The translations under genes and the position numbers were made by a program. Shown here in pieces: positions 56,358-64,000 of a stretch of DNA of 64,000 bases. The stretch lies in the NCBI RefSeq assembly GCF_019969845.1, contig NZ_JAHXYR010000002.1, positions 248,001-312,000 of the forward strand, given 5' to 3'. The notes beneath the pieces are model-generated. The model searched no databases and was not told the DNA's origin. It saw only the letters and a list, made by a program, of their open reading frames with translations. Origin of the DNA: Sphingobacterium sp. GVS05A (lineage in GTDB: Bacteria; Bacteroidota; Bacteroidia; Sphingobacteriales; Sphingobacteriaceae). Each line of letters opens with the position of its first letter. The stretch's first letter is position 1.

Positions 56358-57683
56358 TTACGCTAATTTTTCGAATTCTTTAAATTCAATATCGCTGCTG
56401 TTCAATTTAACCAAACCTTTTAAGTGATCAAATACTTTCAAAGCTTTAGCTTCTTCGAACAAACGGTTACCTTGCTCTCTGTCTTGTAACAATTGAATTG
56501 CAAACTGATTCAATTGCTCATCAGAAGGCTCTTCGTTGATATTGTACATTTTGATTTGTGCGTAGATACGTTCTTTCGCTAAATTGATTACCTCATCATA
56601 TTTAACTTCAAGACCGTTTTCAGTAACGACACGGTTTTCGATGATTGTCCATTTCAAGTTGTTCAAGAAATCAGCAAATCCTTCGTTAAGCTCTTCTTCA
56701 GAAATGCTAGGGTTAGTCGCTTTCAACCATCTTTTCAAAAACTCTTCAGGGAATTTTACGTCAACTTTGTCCATACCAAAAGTATACATATCGTTACGTA
56801 ATTTTTGATCTGAGTTTTGCTTGAACAAGTTTTCTACTTCTTCTTTTACTTTTTCAGTAAATTGAGCTTCTTCAGTTACTTCACCTTCCGCAAACAATTT
56901 ATCGAAAAATTCTTGGTTAAGATCAGCTTCTTCTAAACGGTTGATGTTTTTAACAGTCAATTCGAATTTTGTTACATCCAAAGCTGTAGCTTCTTCTTCA
57001 GTGATACCTAAGATACGTGCTAAATCTTCTGTTTTGAAAGCTTTCTTAACATCGATTTTAACAGCATCGTCTTTTTTAAGACCTACTAAAGATTTCTTGA
57101 TTTTTGCATCTTCAACGATATCAGTACGGATCGAAGTTGTTTTCTCAAGACCTTCCTCTTTATCTTGTTTCAAGGTAGCATACAATACATCCCCTTCTTC
57201 TGATACTTCTGGATTAGTCATCTTTCCATAGCTACGACGTAAGTTTTTGATACGATCTGCCAAAGTCTCTTGATCAGCTTTGATATTGTAAACAGCAAAC
57301 TCAGTCTCAGTAGTAAAAGGTAATTCAAAAGCAGGAGCTAAACCAATCTCATATTTAAAATTGAAATTATCTTTATAATCCCAGCTATATTGTGCGTCAT
57401 CTTCCAAAGGAAGTGGCTGACCTAAAACTTCTAATTTATTTTCTGAAATATAATTCGTGATTTTATCGTTCACCAATTTATTGATCTCATCAAATAAAAT
57501 AGATTTACCATAAGTACGTCTGATATGTCCCACTGGAACCTGACCCGGACGGAAACCTGGTAATTTCGCCTTTTTAGCTTGCGCTTTAATCTCTTTGTCG
57601 ACTTGAGGATTATAATCTTCAGGTGCTAATGCGACGTTGACGACCGCATTGATTGCATCTACATTCTCGTGTGAAATATTCAT
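56358..57683 (-). CDS. tig: Trigger factor
   Basis: Ribosome-bound chaperone for nascent chains. 441 residues: N-terminal ribosome-binding domain with the exit-tunnel loop LPGFRPGQVPVGHIRRTYG, a central PPIase-like domain (about 150-240) that looks diverged from active FKBP, and a long helical C-terminal cradle. Codon use is strongly biased, as for other abundant proteins. It follows the tRNA-Leu gene on the same strand, but the tRNA terminator separates them. Confidence 0.95.
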   Translation of the reverse strand: MNISHENVDAINAVVNVALAPEDYNPQVDKEIKAQAKKAKLPGFRPGQVPVGHIRRTYGKSILFDEINKLVNDKITNYISENKLEVLGQPLPLEDDAQYSWDYKDNFNFKYEIGLAPAFELPFTTETEFAVYNIKADQETLADRIKNLRRSYGKMTNPEVSEEGDVLYATLKQDKEEGLEKTTSIRTDIVEDAKIKKSLVGLKKDDAVKIDVKKAFKTEDLARILGITEEEATALDVTKFELTVKNINRLEEADLNQEFFDKLFAEGEVTEEAQFTEKVKEEVENLFKQNSDQKLRNDMYTFGMDKVDVKFPEEFLKRWLKATNPSISEEELNEGFADFLNNLKWTIIENRVVTENGLEVKYDEVINLAKERIYAQIKMYNINEEPSDEQLNQFAIQLLQDREQGNRLFEEAKALKVFDHLKGLVKLNSSDIEFKEFEKLA

Positions 57684-57708
57684 ACTCTTTTTAGCTATAT
57701 CGCATTCA

Positions 57709-57744
57709 TAAAAAAATCCTCCCGAGGTTTTAAGTTCGGGAGGA
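57709..57744 (-). terminator. tRNA-Leu terminator
   Basis: Minus-strand stem TCCTCCCGA / TCGGGAGGA (57744-57736, 57725-57717) with a 10-nt loop and then a run of Ts. Confidence 0.9.
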
Positions 57745-57751
57745 CATCAAG

Positions 57752-57833
57752 TGCGGAAGAAGGGACTCGAACCCCCACGCCTTGCGGCGCCAGATCCTAA
57801 GTCTGGTGCGGCTACCAATTACGCCACTTCCGC
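57752..57833 (-). tRNA. tRNA-Leu (anticodon UAG)
   Basis: Perfect 7-bp acceptor stem GCGGAAG / CTTCCGC, D-arm with GGTAG, anticodon stem CCAGA/TCTGG with loop CTTAGGA (anticodon TAG, reads CUN leucine), an extra arm typical of class II tRNA (CGCCGCAAGGCG), T-loop GGTTCGAGTCC and discriminator A. CCA is not encoded. Confidence 0.96.
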
Positions 57834-57855
57834 ATTAGGATTTCTTTTGATGCCA

Positions 57856-57886
57856 CAAAGATAGAAACCAAACCTATATCTTGCAA
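57856..57886 (-). promoter_or_regulatory. Promoter of tRNA-Leu
   Basis: Minus strand TTG (57886-57884), 20 nt spacer, TATCTTTG (57863-57856), 23 nt upstream of the tRNA. Confidence 0.65.
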
Positions 57887-57958
57887 GTATTTTCCACTCT
57901 TTTTTTTATTTTTTTTCAATATTCTTTCTGCCGCTTGCATAATTCATTATTATTCATT

Positions 57959-57977
57959 TACTTTGAATATCAAAGTA
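57959..57977. promoter_or_regulatory. Palindromic operator 1 of the CreD cluster
   Basis: TACTTTGA-N3-TCAAAGTA, 8-bp perfect arms, followed by CTTTT and the start codon at 57983. The same palindrome with the same downstream ACTTTTA recurs at 58909. The winged-helix protein encoded in between is the obvious candidate ligand. Confidence 0.65.
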
Positions 57978-57982
57978 CTTTT

Positions 57983-58594
57983 ATGGAACAAAAAGATTTA
58001 TTTAAAGAGCTTGGAGAGATCAGATTATTGATGGAGAAATCCTCCAAATTTGTTTCGATAAGCGGTTTGTCAGGTGTTCTTATCGGCTGCTATGCGTTAT
58101 TAGGAACTTTACTTGGCTACTATGCGATAGCAAATCCCGAAGCTGTGATCAATCGGTTCGCCTCTGGTCTGACTATTCCTACACTCTTTTTAATAGTTGC
58201 TCTATTGATTCTGACGCTCTCATTATTGACCGGATGTTTAATGGCTCGCAAGAAAGCTAAGAAAAATAAGCAGTCGATTTGGAACATTACCAGCAAATCT
58301 CTTTTATTTGCAGTTTCAATCCCTTTGATAACTGGAGGAGTTTTAGCATTAGTCCTACTTTCTCAAGGTTATTATCATTTGATTGCTGGAATACTGCTTA
58401 TTTTCTATGGCTTGGCTTTAGCTGCTGGCAGCATTTATACCTTCGCAGAAGTGAAATGGTTAGGCATACTAGAAATATGCTTAGGTTTAATGGCAGTATG
58501 TCTTCCAGACCACGGACTGATGTTATGGGGATTAGGATTTGGTGTGTTACATATCATCTATGGTTTTATCGTTTACAAAAAGTACGAATCGTGA
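57983..58594 (+). CDS. Six-helix membrane protein of the CreD cluster, unknown function
   Basis: 203 residues from ATG 57983 (a longer reading to 57881 would include the operator and is rejected). A short amphipathic N-terminus (KELGEIRLLMEKSSKFVSISG) precedes about six membrane helices; between helices 2 and 3 lies a basic stretch (ARKKAKKNKQ). No known enzyme motif. The stop overlaps the GTG of the winged-helix regulator by 4 bp, so the two are translated together. It may sense membrane state for the regulator; that is inference. Confidence 0.8.
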   Translation: MEQKDLFKELGEIRLLMEKSSKFVSISGLSGVLIGCYALLGTLLGYYAIANPEAVINRFASGLTIPTLFLIVALLILTLSLLTGCLMARKKAKKNKQSIWNITSKSLLFAVSIPLITGGVLALVLLSQGYYHLIAGILLIFYGLALAAGSIYTFAEVKWLGILEICLGLMAVCLPDHGLMLWGLGFGVLHIIYGFIVYKKYES

Positions 58595-58893
58595 AATTAG
58601 ATCTTTCTTTATATGACAAAATATTCGAAAATAGAGTCCGCTTACAAATTATGAGCGTTCTTGCAGTGAATGAAGAATATGACTTCAATTCGTTCAAAGA
58701 AGTATTGGAAGTAACTGATGGAAATCTAGCCTCCAACCTCAAGACACTGGAGAAGGAAGAGTATATTGTCGTGGAGAAAAGTTTTGTCGACCGCAAGCCC
58801 AATACCAAATATAAAAGGACAACAAAAGGTTTAAAAGCATTTGAAAACCACCTTATTGCATTAGAAAATTTAATAAAACAACAATATAAATAA
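58591..58893 (+). CDS. Winged-helix transcriptional regulator
   Basis: 100 residues from GTG 58591, overlapping the previous stop as GTGA. The whole protein is one winged-helix domain: NRVRLQIMSVLAVNEEYDFNSF, recognition helix region TDGNLASNLKTLEKEEYI, wing RKPNTKYKRTTKGLKAF. It resembles the MarR/ArsR-like HTH_27 type found in Bacteroidota. An in-frame reading that extends upstream to 58279 is only a shadow of the membrane protein gene. Most likely an autorepressor acting on the two palindromes flanking its unit. Confidence 0.88.
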   Translation: MKLDLSLYDKIFENRVRLQIMSVLAVNEEYDFNSFKEVLEVTDGNLASNLKTLEKEEYIVVEKSFVDRKPNTKYKRTTKGLKAFENHLIALENLIKQQYK

Positions 58894-58908
58894 TTTTTTT
58901 ACCCAAAC

Positions 58909-58925
58909 ACTTTGAAATTCAAAGT
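58909..58925. promoter_or_regulatory. Palindromic operator 2 of the CreD cluster
   Basis: ACTTTGA-N3-TCAAAGT, 7-bp perfect arms, then ACTTTTA exactly as at operator 1. Lies 20 nt before the Coq4-family gene. Confidence 0.65.
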
Positions 58926-58945
58926 ACTTTTAAAAACAATAAAAC

Positions 58946-59437
58946 ATGAAAGGAATTCGATTAAAACTCATGCTTCATCTCTACAACTGGTCTTCCAAAG
59001 TGTATGCAGATATTTTCAAATGGAACAAAAAAGCATGGGGAATTAGCAAAGAGGAATTTTTAACCTACCCAATTGGGAGCATTGGCCATAGTTTGGGTCT
59101 CTTTTATGCAAGCAAGGGCTTTGATGTCATGCCGAAATTGGAAAATCACGATGTCTTCCATATTATAACGGGAACGGGAACTGAAATTCAAGATGAAATT
59201 GCCATGCAATATCTTCTGTTAGGTAACGGAAAAGTCAGTCTATATTTAATGGGAATGATCGCGATTGGAGGCATTCTTTTTCCAGAACATTTTAAATATT
59301 ACAAGAAAACCTTCCAGAAAGGCCGATCCCTACAAAGATTCCATCATATTGAATTCAAAGAGATACTTCATTACCAGCTTACCGAACTCCAAATTGCATT
59401 ATACAGTAAAAATATTCAGCTTGATTTAAATAAATGA
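58946..59437 (+). CDS. Coq4-family protein
   Basis: 163 residues matching the Coq4 family by the zinc-site pattern HDxxH-x11-E: His68, Asp69, His72 and Glu84 in ENHDVFHIITGTGTE. In eukaryotes and alphaproteobacteria Coq4 takes part in ubiquinone synthesis, but Bacteroidota use menaquinone, so another role is likely. It stands 4 bp before creD and 20 bp after operator 2, and thus probably shares the regulator. No signal peptide; the segment around YLMGMIAIGGILF may touch the membrane. Confidence 0.75.
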   Translation: MKGIRLKLMLHLYNWSSKVYADIFKWNKKAWGISKEEFLTYPIGSIGHSLGLFYASKGFDVMPKLENHDVFHIITGTGTEIQDEIAMQYLLLGNGKVSLYLMGMIAIGGILFPEHFKYYKKTFQKGRSLQRFHHIEFKEILHYQLTELQIALYSKNIQLDLNK

Positions 59438-59441
59438 AATC

Positions 59442-60926
59442 ATGGAAAACCAAAATACACCCCAAAGCTCATTTGCAGCAGAACAGTATTCGCTTTTTGA
59501 TAAAATTAGCAACTCAACTGTCCTAAAATTATTTGTCATCTTATTTCTTTCATTACTATTGCTCATACCACTGACATTGATCAGCGATCTAATTGAAGAA
59601 CGTAAAACTCGCGAGCAAAGCGTATCTGAAGGTATTGCACTTAATTGGGGCCAGGAGCAGGTCATCTCCGGTCCCGTCGTAGCAATCCCCTACAGCGAAA
59701 TTATTCAGAAGCCCGCTGAAAAAAGTAAAAACTCAGCAACATTAGAATACAAACAAACAAAGTGGATATTTATTCTGCCCCAAAGCTCGAATATCAGCAC
59801 AGACATCAGTCCACAGCATCTTTCCAGGGGGATCTATAATTCTGTGGTATACAACAGTCATATCTCGATCGAAGGTAGCTTTAATAAAATCGATCTAACA
59901 AAGCTGGAAATCCCAATTGAAAAGATTGACTGGAAAGGAAGTCGATTAGTATTTGGTATACAAGATTTTAAGGGATTAGGTAAACGCCCTATTCTCAAAT
60001 GGAATGGTCTAGAGTCAGCTTTCGATCCCGATTTCAACAACCTCAAACTATTCAATCAAAATTTGGTCTGCCCAATTTCAATCAATCCCCAAAGCGAGAG
60101 CCTTTTCAAAATCACACTAGATCTAAAAGGTTCAAAATCATTAAATTTTGTCCCACTCGGTGATCAAACAAATATTTCCGCAAAAGGGAATTGGGCTAAT
60201 CCGAGTTTTGTCGGTGCATTCTTACCAACTAAGCGAACAGTCGACAACTCCAATTTTTCAGCATCCTGGGAGATCCCTTCTTTTAGCCGCAAGCTGCCCC
60301 AACAATGGTCAGGAGATATTTATCCAATCTATCTTTTCGAAAAAAACAGGGGCAACCTGACAGATGAATCTGAGTCTCCCCAGCCCACTGCCGCTGCTGC
60401 ATCTGATACAAACGTACCTAGTGACATGTTGGTCAACTCGGATATGATCACCATCAATTTCCTGCCAGATATCAATAACTACCAAAAAACGACACGGGTT
60501 GCTAAATACGGTATTTTGATCATCCTCTTAACGTTTACTTCGCTCCTATTCACCGAAATCATCAAGAAAAAAAGAATCCATATTATCCAATATGTACTAA
60601 TTGGAGCAGCCATGGTACTCTTTTATACACTATTATTGGCATTATCAGAACATATCGGATTTAATCTTGCGTATTTAATCGCAGCAATCGCGACAGTAGT
60701 GCTCATTGCAAGTTTTATAAAAGCGATTACAAAAGATCTTAAATCTGCACTTTTACTCGGATCTATTTTAGGTACGTTCTATTTATTCATCTATGTACTC
60801 ATGCAACTTAGAGATTACTCGCTTATCGCGGGAACGATCGGAATCTTTATTATTTTGGCAATCCTGATGCGTGTTTCCACAAAAATTAATTGGTATCAAT
60901 TTGACAACAATCATGCTGATCAATAA
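59442..60926 (+). CDS. creD: Inner-membrane protein CreD
   Basis: 494 residues, CreD/CET family: one N-terminal membrane helix (about 29-47), a long periplasmic domain (about 50-350) with GQEQVISGPVVAIPYSE and VVYNSHISIEGSFNKIDL, then five or six C-terminal helices (ILIILLTFTSLLFTEI; ALSEHIGFNLAYLIAA). E. coli CreD is induced by CreBC and linked to envelope integrity and beta-lactam response. Here no CreBC is present and control appears to come from the winged-helix regulator instead. Confidence 0.93.
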   Translation: MENQNTPQSSFAAEQYSLFDKISNSTVLKLFVILFLSLLLLIPLTLISDLIEERKTREQSVSEGIALNWGQEQVISGPVVAIPYSEIIQKPAEKSKNSATLEYKQTKWIFILPQSSNISTDISPQHLSRGIYNSVVYNSHISIEGSFNKIDLTKLEIPIEKIDWKGSRLVFGIQDFKGLGKRPILKWNGLESAFDPDFNNLKLFNQNLVCPISINPQSESLFKITLDLKGSKSLNFVPLGDQTNISAKGNWANPSFVGAFLPTKRTVDNSNFSASWEIPSFSRKLPQQWSGDIYPIYLFEKNRGNLTDESESPQPTAAAASDTNVPSDMLVNSDMITINFLPDINNYQKTTRVAKYGILIILLTFTSLLFTEIIKKKRIHIIQYVLIGAAMVLFYTLLLALSEHIGFNLAYLIAAIATVVLIASFIKAITKDLKSALLLGSILGTFYLFIYVLMQLRDYSLIAGTIGIFIILAILMRVSTKINWYQFDNNHADQ

Positions 60927-60990
60927 GCAACATCTCAAAATCTATTGGGTAATTATCGGCATATTGCTCAAGAAATAAAGGTATCCAAAC

Positions 60991-61026
60991 AAATAGCCGT
61001 CTTTTTACTAAATAAGACGGCTATTT
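60991..61026 (+). terminator. creD terminator
   Basis: 13-bp arms AAATAGCCGTCTT / AAGACGGCTATTT with a 10-nt loop and TTTTT tail. Confidence 0.85.
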
Positions 61027-61093
61027 TTATCCTTTGCTTAGCTTTTAGTAGCAAAATCTGTAACTTGCGAGGACATTTTTCAGCATTATATAT

Positions 61094-63175
61094 ATGAAAA
61101 AACTTACAATATTTACATTAGCGATTATGGCATGCAACCTCAGCAATGCGCAAGAAAGCAAAGGTGGAAAATCCAGTTTTAAGATGGTTACGGAAACACC
61201 ACAACCTATTAGCCCTAGCACCCTTTGGGATCTCGGTCGTGTATCGGCTGAAGGACTTTCTTCAGATGGTAAAACATTGCTGTATGGTGTTTCTAATTAC
61301 AACCTGGAAAGCAATACGAGTGAGAAGAATCTTTATACGATCTCATTAGCCAATGGTGCTGGTGGTCAATTTACGGATCAGAAAGGAGGCGAAACAGTAG
61401 TCCAGATCGAACAAAATGGTGATGTTATTTATCTATCGAAAGGCCACCTATGGAAAAAAAATCTGACAAAGGGAGATGCAACTCAGCTGACATCCGGTGA
61501 AATGGCCCTGGAAAATGTTAAATTTTCTCCAGATGGAACGCATATTCTTTTTAGCCAATCTGTATTAATAAAAAAATACCATAGCACAGATAAATACCCA
61601 GAACTGCCTAAATCGGATGCTTATATTTATGACAACTTAGATTACAGGCATTGGGATACATTCAATGATGGAAAATTCAATCACCCTTTTGTGGCCAGCT
61701 ACAGTAATGGAAAAATAGGCGATCCCGTTGATCTACTGAAGGATCAACCTTACTACAGTCCGCAGGCACCTTTCGGTGGTGCAGAAGATTTCATTTGGTC
61801 TCCCGACAGCAAAGCGATACTATATGTCTGTAAGAAAAAATTCGGGACAGATTATGCCGTGAGCACCAACACAGATATTTATCGTTATGAATTATCTTCT
61901 GGTACAACCACTAATCTTACCGAAGGCATGAACGGCTATGACGTTGCACCAAGTTATTCTCCAGATGGTAAAAGTTTAACTTGGCTCAGTATGAGAACCG
62001 ATGGTTATGAGTCCGACAAAAATGACATCATCCTATTTGATAAAAGCAGTTCAATCCGTTTAAATTTAACAGCACACTGGGATGGTACCGTCAACAGTTT
62101 TATTTGGAGCAATGATAATCGCAAAATATACTTTACTGCCGCCACCAAAGGTACTGTGCAGTTATTTGAATTAGAGGTACCTTCGAATATAAAGTCAAAA
62201 AGTCTTCCGAAGATCCAACAAATTTCAACTGGAGACTTTGATATTACGGGTATTGTTGGTCAAACCGGAGATAAGTTGATTGTTACTTTGACCAAATTCA
62301 CGCGTGCGACTGAAGTCTTTAGCTTTGACCTCAAAAACAAATCTTTGACAGCGGTCACAAAGGTCAATGACGACAAGTATGCAGCAATTGCGGAAAACAA
62401 AATTGAAAGACGTATTACAAAAGCCTCCGATGGTGCTGACTTATTTTCATGGGTAATTTATCCTCCAAATTTTGATCCTGCAAAAAAATACCCAACTATA
62501 CTCTATTGTGAAGGCGGGCCACAATCTGCGCTCACGCAGTTTTATTCTTTCCGTTGGAACCTGCAATTAATTGCTTCACAAGGTTACATTGTTATCGCAC
62601 CAAATCGTAGAGGCATGCCCGGTTGGGGAGTAAAATGGAATGAGGCGATTTCACAAGATTGGGGCGGACAACCCATCAGAGACTATTTATCTGCTATAGA
62701 TGATATATCCAAAGAAACATATGTCGATACAGCGCGTCGGGCAGCAATTGGCGCTAGTTATGGTGGTTATTCCGTTTACCAGTTAGCCGGAGTCCATCAA
62801 AATCGTTTCAAAACATTCATTGCACATAACGGCTTATTCGATATGAGAAGTTGGTATGGTACGACGGAAGAATTGTTCTTTGCCAATCATGAATTGGGTG
62901 GTGCCTACTGGGATAGCAAAAACGAAAAATCTTATACACAGTTTAATCCGATTGAGAAAGCAAATAACTGGCATACGCCTATTCTGATTTTTCAAGGCGG
63001 AAAAGATTACCGTGTTCCAATAGGACAAGGTTTAGCAGCCTTTCAACTTGCTCAATTGAAAAAAATAAAAAGCAGACTTGTCTATCTCCCGGATGAAAAC
63101 CACTGGGTATTATCGGGACACAATGCTCTGGTCTGGCAAAGAGAATTCTTTACCTGGCTTAAAGAAACCCTCTAA
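61094..63175 (+). CDS. Secreted S9 family prolyl-oligopeptidase-like peptidase
   Basis: 693 residues with a signal peptide (cleavage near NAQ). The N-terminal part is a beta-propeller of TolB/WD40-like repeats (FSPDGTHILF, WSPDSKAILYV, YSPDGKSLTWL, WSNDNRKIYF). The C-terminal alpha/beta-hydrolase carries nucleophile Ser555 in GASYGGYS, acid Asp638 (GGKDYRVP) and His670 (DENHW). Such enzymes (dipeptidyl/acylaminoacyl-peptidase type) trim oligopeptides in the periplasm. Single gene. Confidence 0.93.
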   Translation: MKKLTIFTLAIMACNLSNAQESKGGKSSFKMVTETPQPISPSTLWDLGRVSAEGLSSDGKTLLYGVSNYNLESNTSEKNLYTISLANGAGGQFTDQKGGETVVQIEQNGDVIYLSKGHLWKKNLTKGDATQLTSGEMALENVKFSPDGTHILFSQSVLIKKYHSTDKYPELPKSDAYIYDNLDYRHWDTFNDGKFNHPFVASYSNGKIGDPVDLLKDQPYYSPQAPFGGAEDFIWSPDSKAILYVCKKKFGTDYAVSTNTDIYRYELSSGTTTNLTEGMNGYDVAPSYSPDGKSLTWLSMRTDGYESDKNDIILFDKSSSIRLNLTAHWDGTVNSFIWSNDNRKIYFTAATKGTVQLFELEVPSNIKSKSLPKIQQISTGDFDITGIVGQTGDKLIVTLTKFTRATEVFSFDLKNKSLTAVTKVNDDKYAAIAENKIERRITKASDGADLFSWVIYPPNFDPAKKYPTILYCEGGPQSALTQFYSFRWNLQLIASQGYIVIAPNRRGMPGWGVKWNEAISQDWGGQPIRDYLSAIDDISKETYVDTARRAAIGASYGGYSVYQLAGVHQNRFKTFIAHNGLFDMRSWYGTTEELFFANHELGGAYWDSKNEKSYTQFNPIEKANNWHTPILIFQGGKDYRVPIGQGLAAFQLAQLKKIKSRLVYLPDENHWVLSGHNALVWQREFFTWLKETL

Positions 63176-63250
63176 TACCGCTGTAAAATAAGAAAGTGAG
63201 ATAATATACTTACGCTACTGATAAAATCGCTAGTAAAATATTGCAATTAT

Positions 63251-63287
63251 CAAAATTAACGCCACTTATTGAGTGGCGTTAATTTTG
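63251..63287. terminator. Terminator after the S9 peptidase gene
   Basis: 16-bp perfect arms (63251-63266, 63272-63287) with 5-nt loop and AAAA/TTTT at the ends. Confidence 0.85.
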
Positions 63288-63471
63288 GTTTAATGGCTGA
63301 CCATAAAGTAAACCCGATATTTCTGGATTCAGAATTATTGATTTCCCTTTCAAATTGACCATCCGCAGGGGCTGTAATCTATTTCATTCCATCTTTTTCG
63401 ATCATTTCAGATAACAAAGGATCAAGTTAACTACTGATTAACACCTACTTATTTATTAAAAGGGAGATTAC

Positions 63472-63540
63472 GGGGTATTAACAAGGGTATAACAGGGGGG
63501 TAACAGGGGTATATCCCTATTAACCCTCTGTTAATACCCT
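63472..63540. repeat. Nested inverted/direct repeat block of GGGGTA and TAACA words
   Basis: Units GGGGTATTAACA, AGGGTATAACA, GGGGGGTAACA and GGGGTATATCCC follow one another, then reverse-complement words TATTAACCC and TGTTAATACCC. Outer arms GGGTATTAACA (63473-63483) and TGTTAATACCC (63529-63539) pair perfectly; the centre GGGGTATATCCC is itself near-palindromic. Confidence 0.6.
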
Positions 63541-63892
63541 ATAAAAATAGTGTTGATAGAGTTTTAATATTGGCTATGGTATCAACTTGGTCATAAGTTA
63601 AGCACCAGCAATGATAAACAGCGTAGATAAAAACACACGTGGTGATTTCATAAAATAGCCCCAATGACCCCTCAAAAGAAAATTTAACACCGTTAACGCT
63701 TACCTGTAGCCGACTAAAATACTATATACAGCCATAAAAAAAACGTAACCCCAAAACAGTAAAGCAGAACTTCTGAACAGAAAAAGGAAAAAGTCGCGGG
63801 ACAGTTTGTCGGTGACAATAGTAGCGTATTTGAGAACTATTCAGGTGCGACGTAACTGCTACTCTGATGGGGAGCATAATTCCAGCATCTAA

Positions 63893-63949
63893 AGAAGCCT
63901 TATATAGAAAAAGCCTGCAAATTGCAGGCTTTTTCTATATAAGGCTTCT
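63893..63949. terminator. 28-bp perfect inverted repeat, likely bidirectional terminator
   Basis: Arms 63893-63920 and 63922-63949 are perfect reverse complements around a single central A. The core GCCTGCAA/TTGCAGGC plus T run acts as an intrinsic terminator in either direction. It lies 12 bp past the stop of the minus-strand gene that leaves the window. Confidence 0.75.
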
Positions 63950-63961
63950 GATAACCAAAAT

Positions 63962-64000
63962 CTATTTTTCACCTTTTTTCCCAAAAATAGAAAGCTTGAT
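63962..64000 (-). CDS. C-terminal end of a gene beyond the window
   Basis: Twelve codons and a TAG stop (63964-63962) read IKLSIFGKKGEK on the minus strand. The basic ending and the adjoining strong terminator suggest a real gene end. Too short to identify. Confidence 0.35.
   Translation of the reverse strand: MKLSIFGKKGEK

Larger units (their letters stand above)
63176..63960. other. Non-coding tail region
   Basis: About 785 bases with no convincing gene on either strand; reading frames are broken and codon pattern is absent. It holds one terminator (63251-63287), a nested GGGGTA/TAACA repeat block (63472-63540) and a long inverted repeat (63893-63949). Nothing else recognisable was seen between 63550 and 63890, including no known RNA family. 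Confidence 0.6.

Noticed and set aside
57881..57982. Upstream extension of the membrane protein gene
   Set aside because: It would read through the T-rich spacer and operator 1; the ATG at 57983 directly after the operator is far more plausible.
58279..58590. Long open frame upstream of the winged-helix gene
   Set aside because: Out-of-frame shadow of the membrane protein gene; the homologous domain begins at GTG 58591.
63472..63540. CRISPR array
   Set aside because: Units are only 11-12 nt, adjacent with no spacers, and there are no cas genes.
63780..63890. Possible structured RNA before the long inverted repeat
   Set aside because: G-rich hairpin-like words are present, but I could not match RNase P RNA, SRP RNA, tmRNA or a riboswitch core; unsupported.

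Overview
The window looks like chromosomal DNA from a member of the Bacteroidota, most likely a Sphingobacterium/Pedobacter-type organism (family Sphingobacteriaceae). The evidence is low G+C content, many promoters of the Bacteroidota type (TTTG about 17-20 nt before TAnnTTTG), an FtsZ with a long tail, a MurE carrying the meso-diaminopimelate motif DNPR, and a typical Bacteroidota set of TonB, TamB and CreD proteins. Genus is an inference. No phage, transposon, plasmid or CRISPR array was seen; nearly everything is core or housekeeping.

Layout. 1-9.3 kb: an NlpC/P60 lipoprotein (cut by the window edge), an EamA transporter, mtaB, the folate/dTMP pair thyA-folA, then cell-wall genes (a class A beta-lactamase-like serine hydrolase, ddl, a stand-alone PASTA protein, mltG). 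9.3-13.8 kb: a hotdog thioesterase, a BrkB-type membrane protein, rpsA and a sulfurtransferase. 13.8-19.8 kb (minus): an operon of an outer-membrane HHH/beta-barrel protein, comEC and recQ, joined by ATGA overlaps. 20-28 kb: gyrB, an OmpH-like lipoprotein, corA, the rpmH-rnpA-yidD-tsaB operon, mscL, an orphan LuxR-type response regulator and a TIM-barrel isomerase-like protein.

28.2-44.0 kb (minus) is a complete dcw cluster in the order mraZ-rsmH-ftsL-ftsI-murE-mraY-murD-ftsW-murG-murC-ftsQ-ftsA-ftsZ, with neither murF nor murB and with ddl 20 kb away. It starts at MraZ-box repeats and ends at a strong terminator. DnaA-box-like sequences lie between ftsA and ftsZ and before mraZ.

44.4-57.8 kb: aspS, lutB, an acyltransferase remnant, a Spy/CpxP-like protein, a TonB protein, an unknown lipoprotein, tsaD, a very long tamB, tig and tRNA-Leu(UAG). 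58.0-60.9 kb holds the most system-like accessory unit: a six-helix membrane protein, a small winged-helix regulator, a Coq4-family protein and CreD, with two near-identical palindromes in front of the first and third genes. 61.1-63.2 kb is an S9 peptidase; the last 0.8 kb is non-coding and holds an unusual nested GGGGTA/TAACA repeat block and a 28-bp perfect inverted repeat beside the end of a gene that leaves the window.

Three genes (mtaB, tsaB, tsaD) belong to the t6A/ms2t6A tRNA modification route. The dcw genes, ddl, mltG and ftsI together cover most of lipid II synthesis and septal wall assembly.
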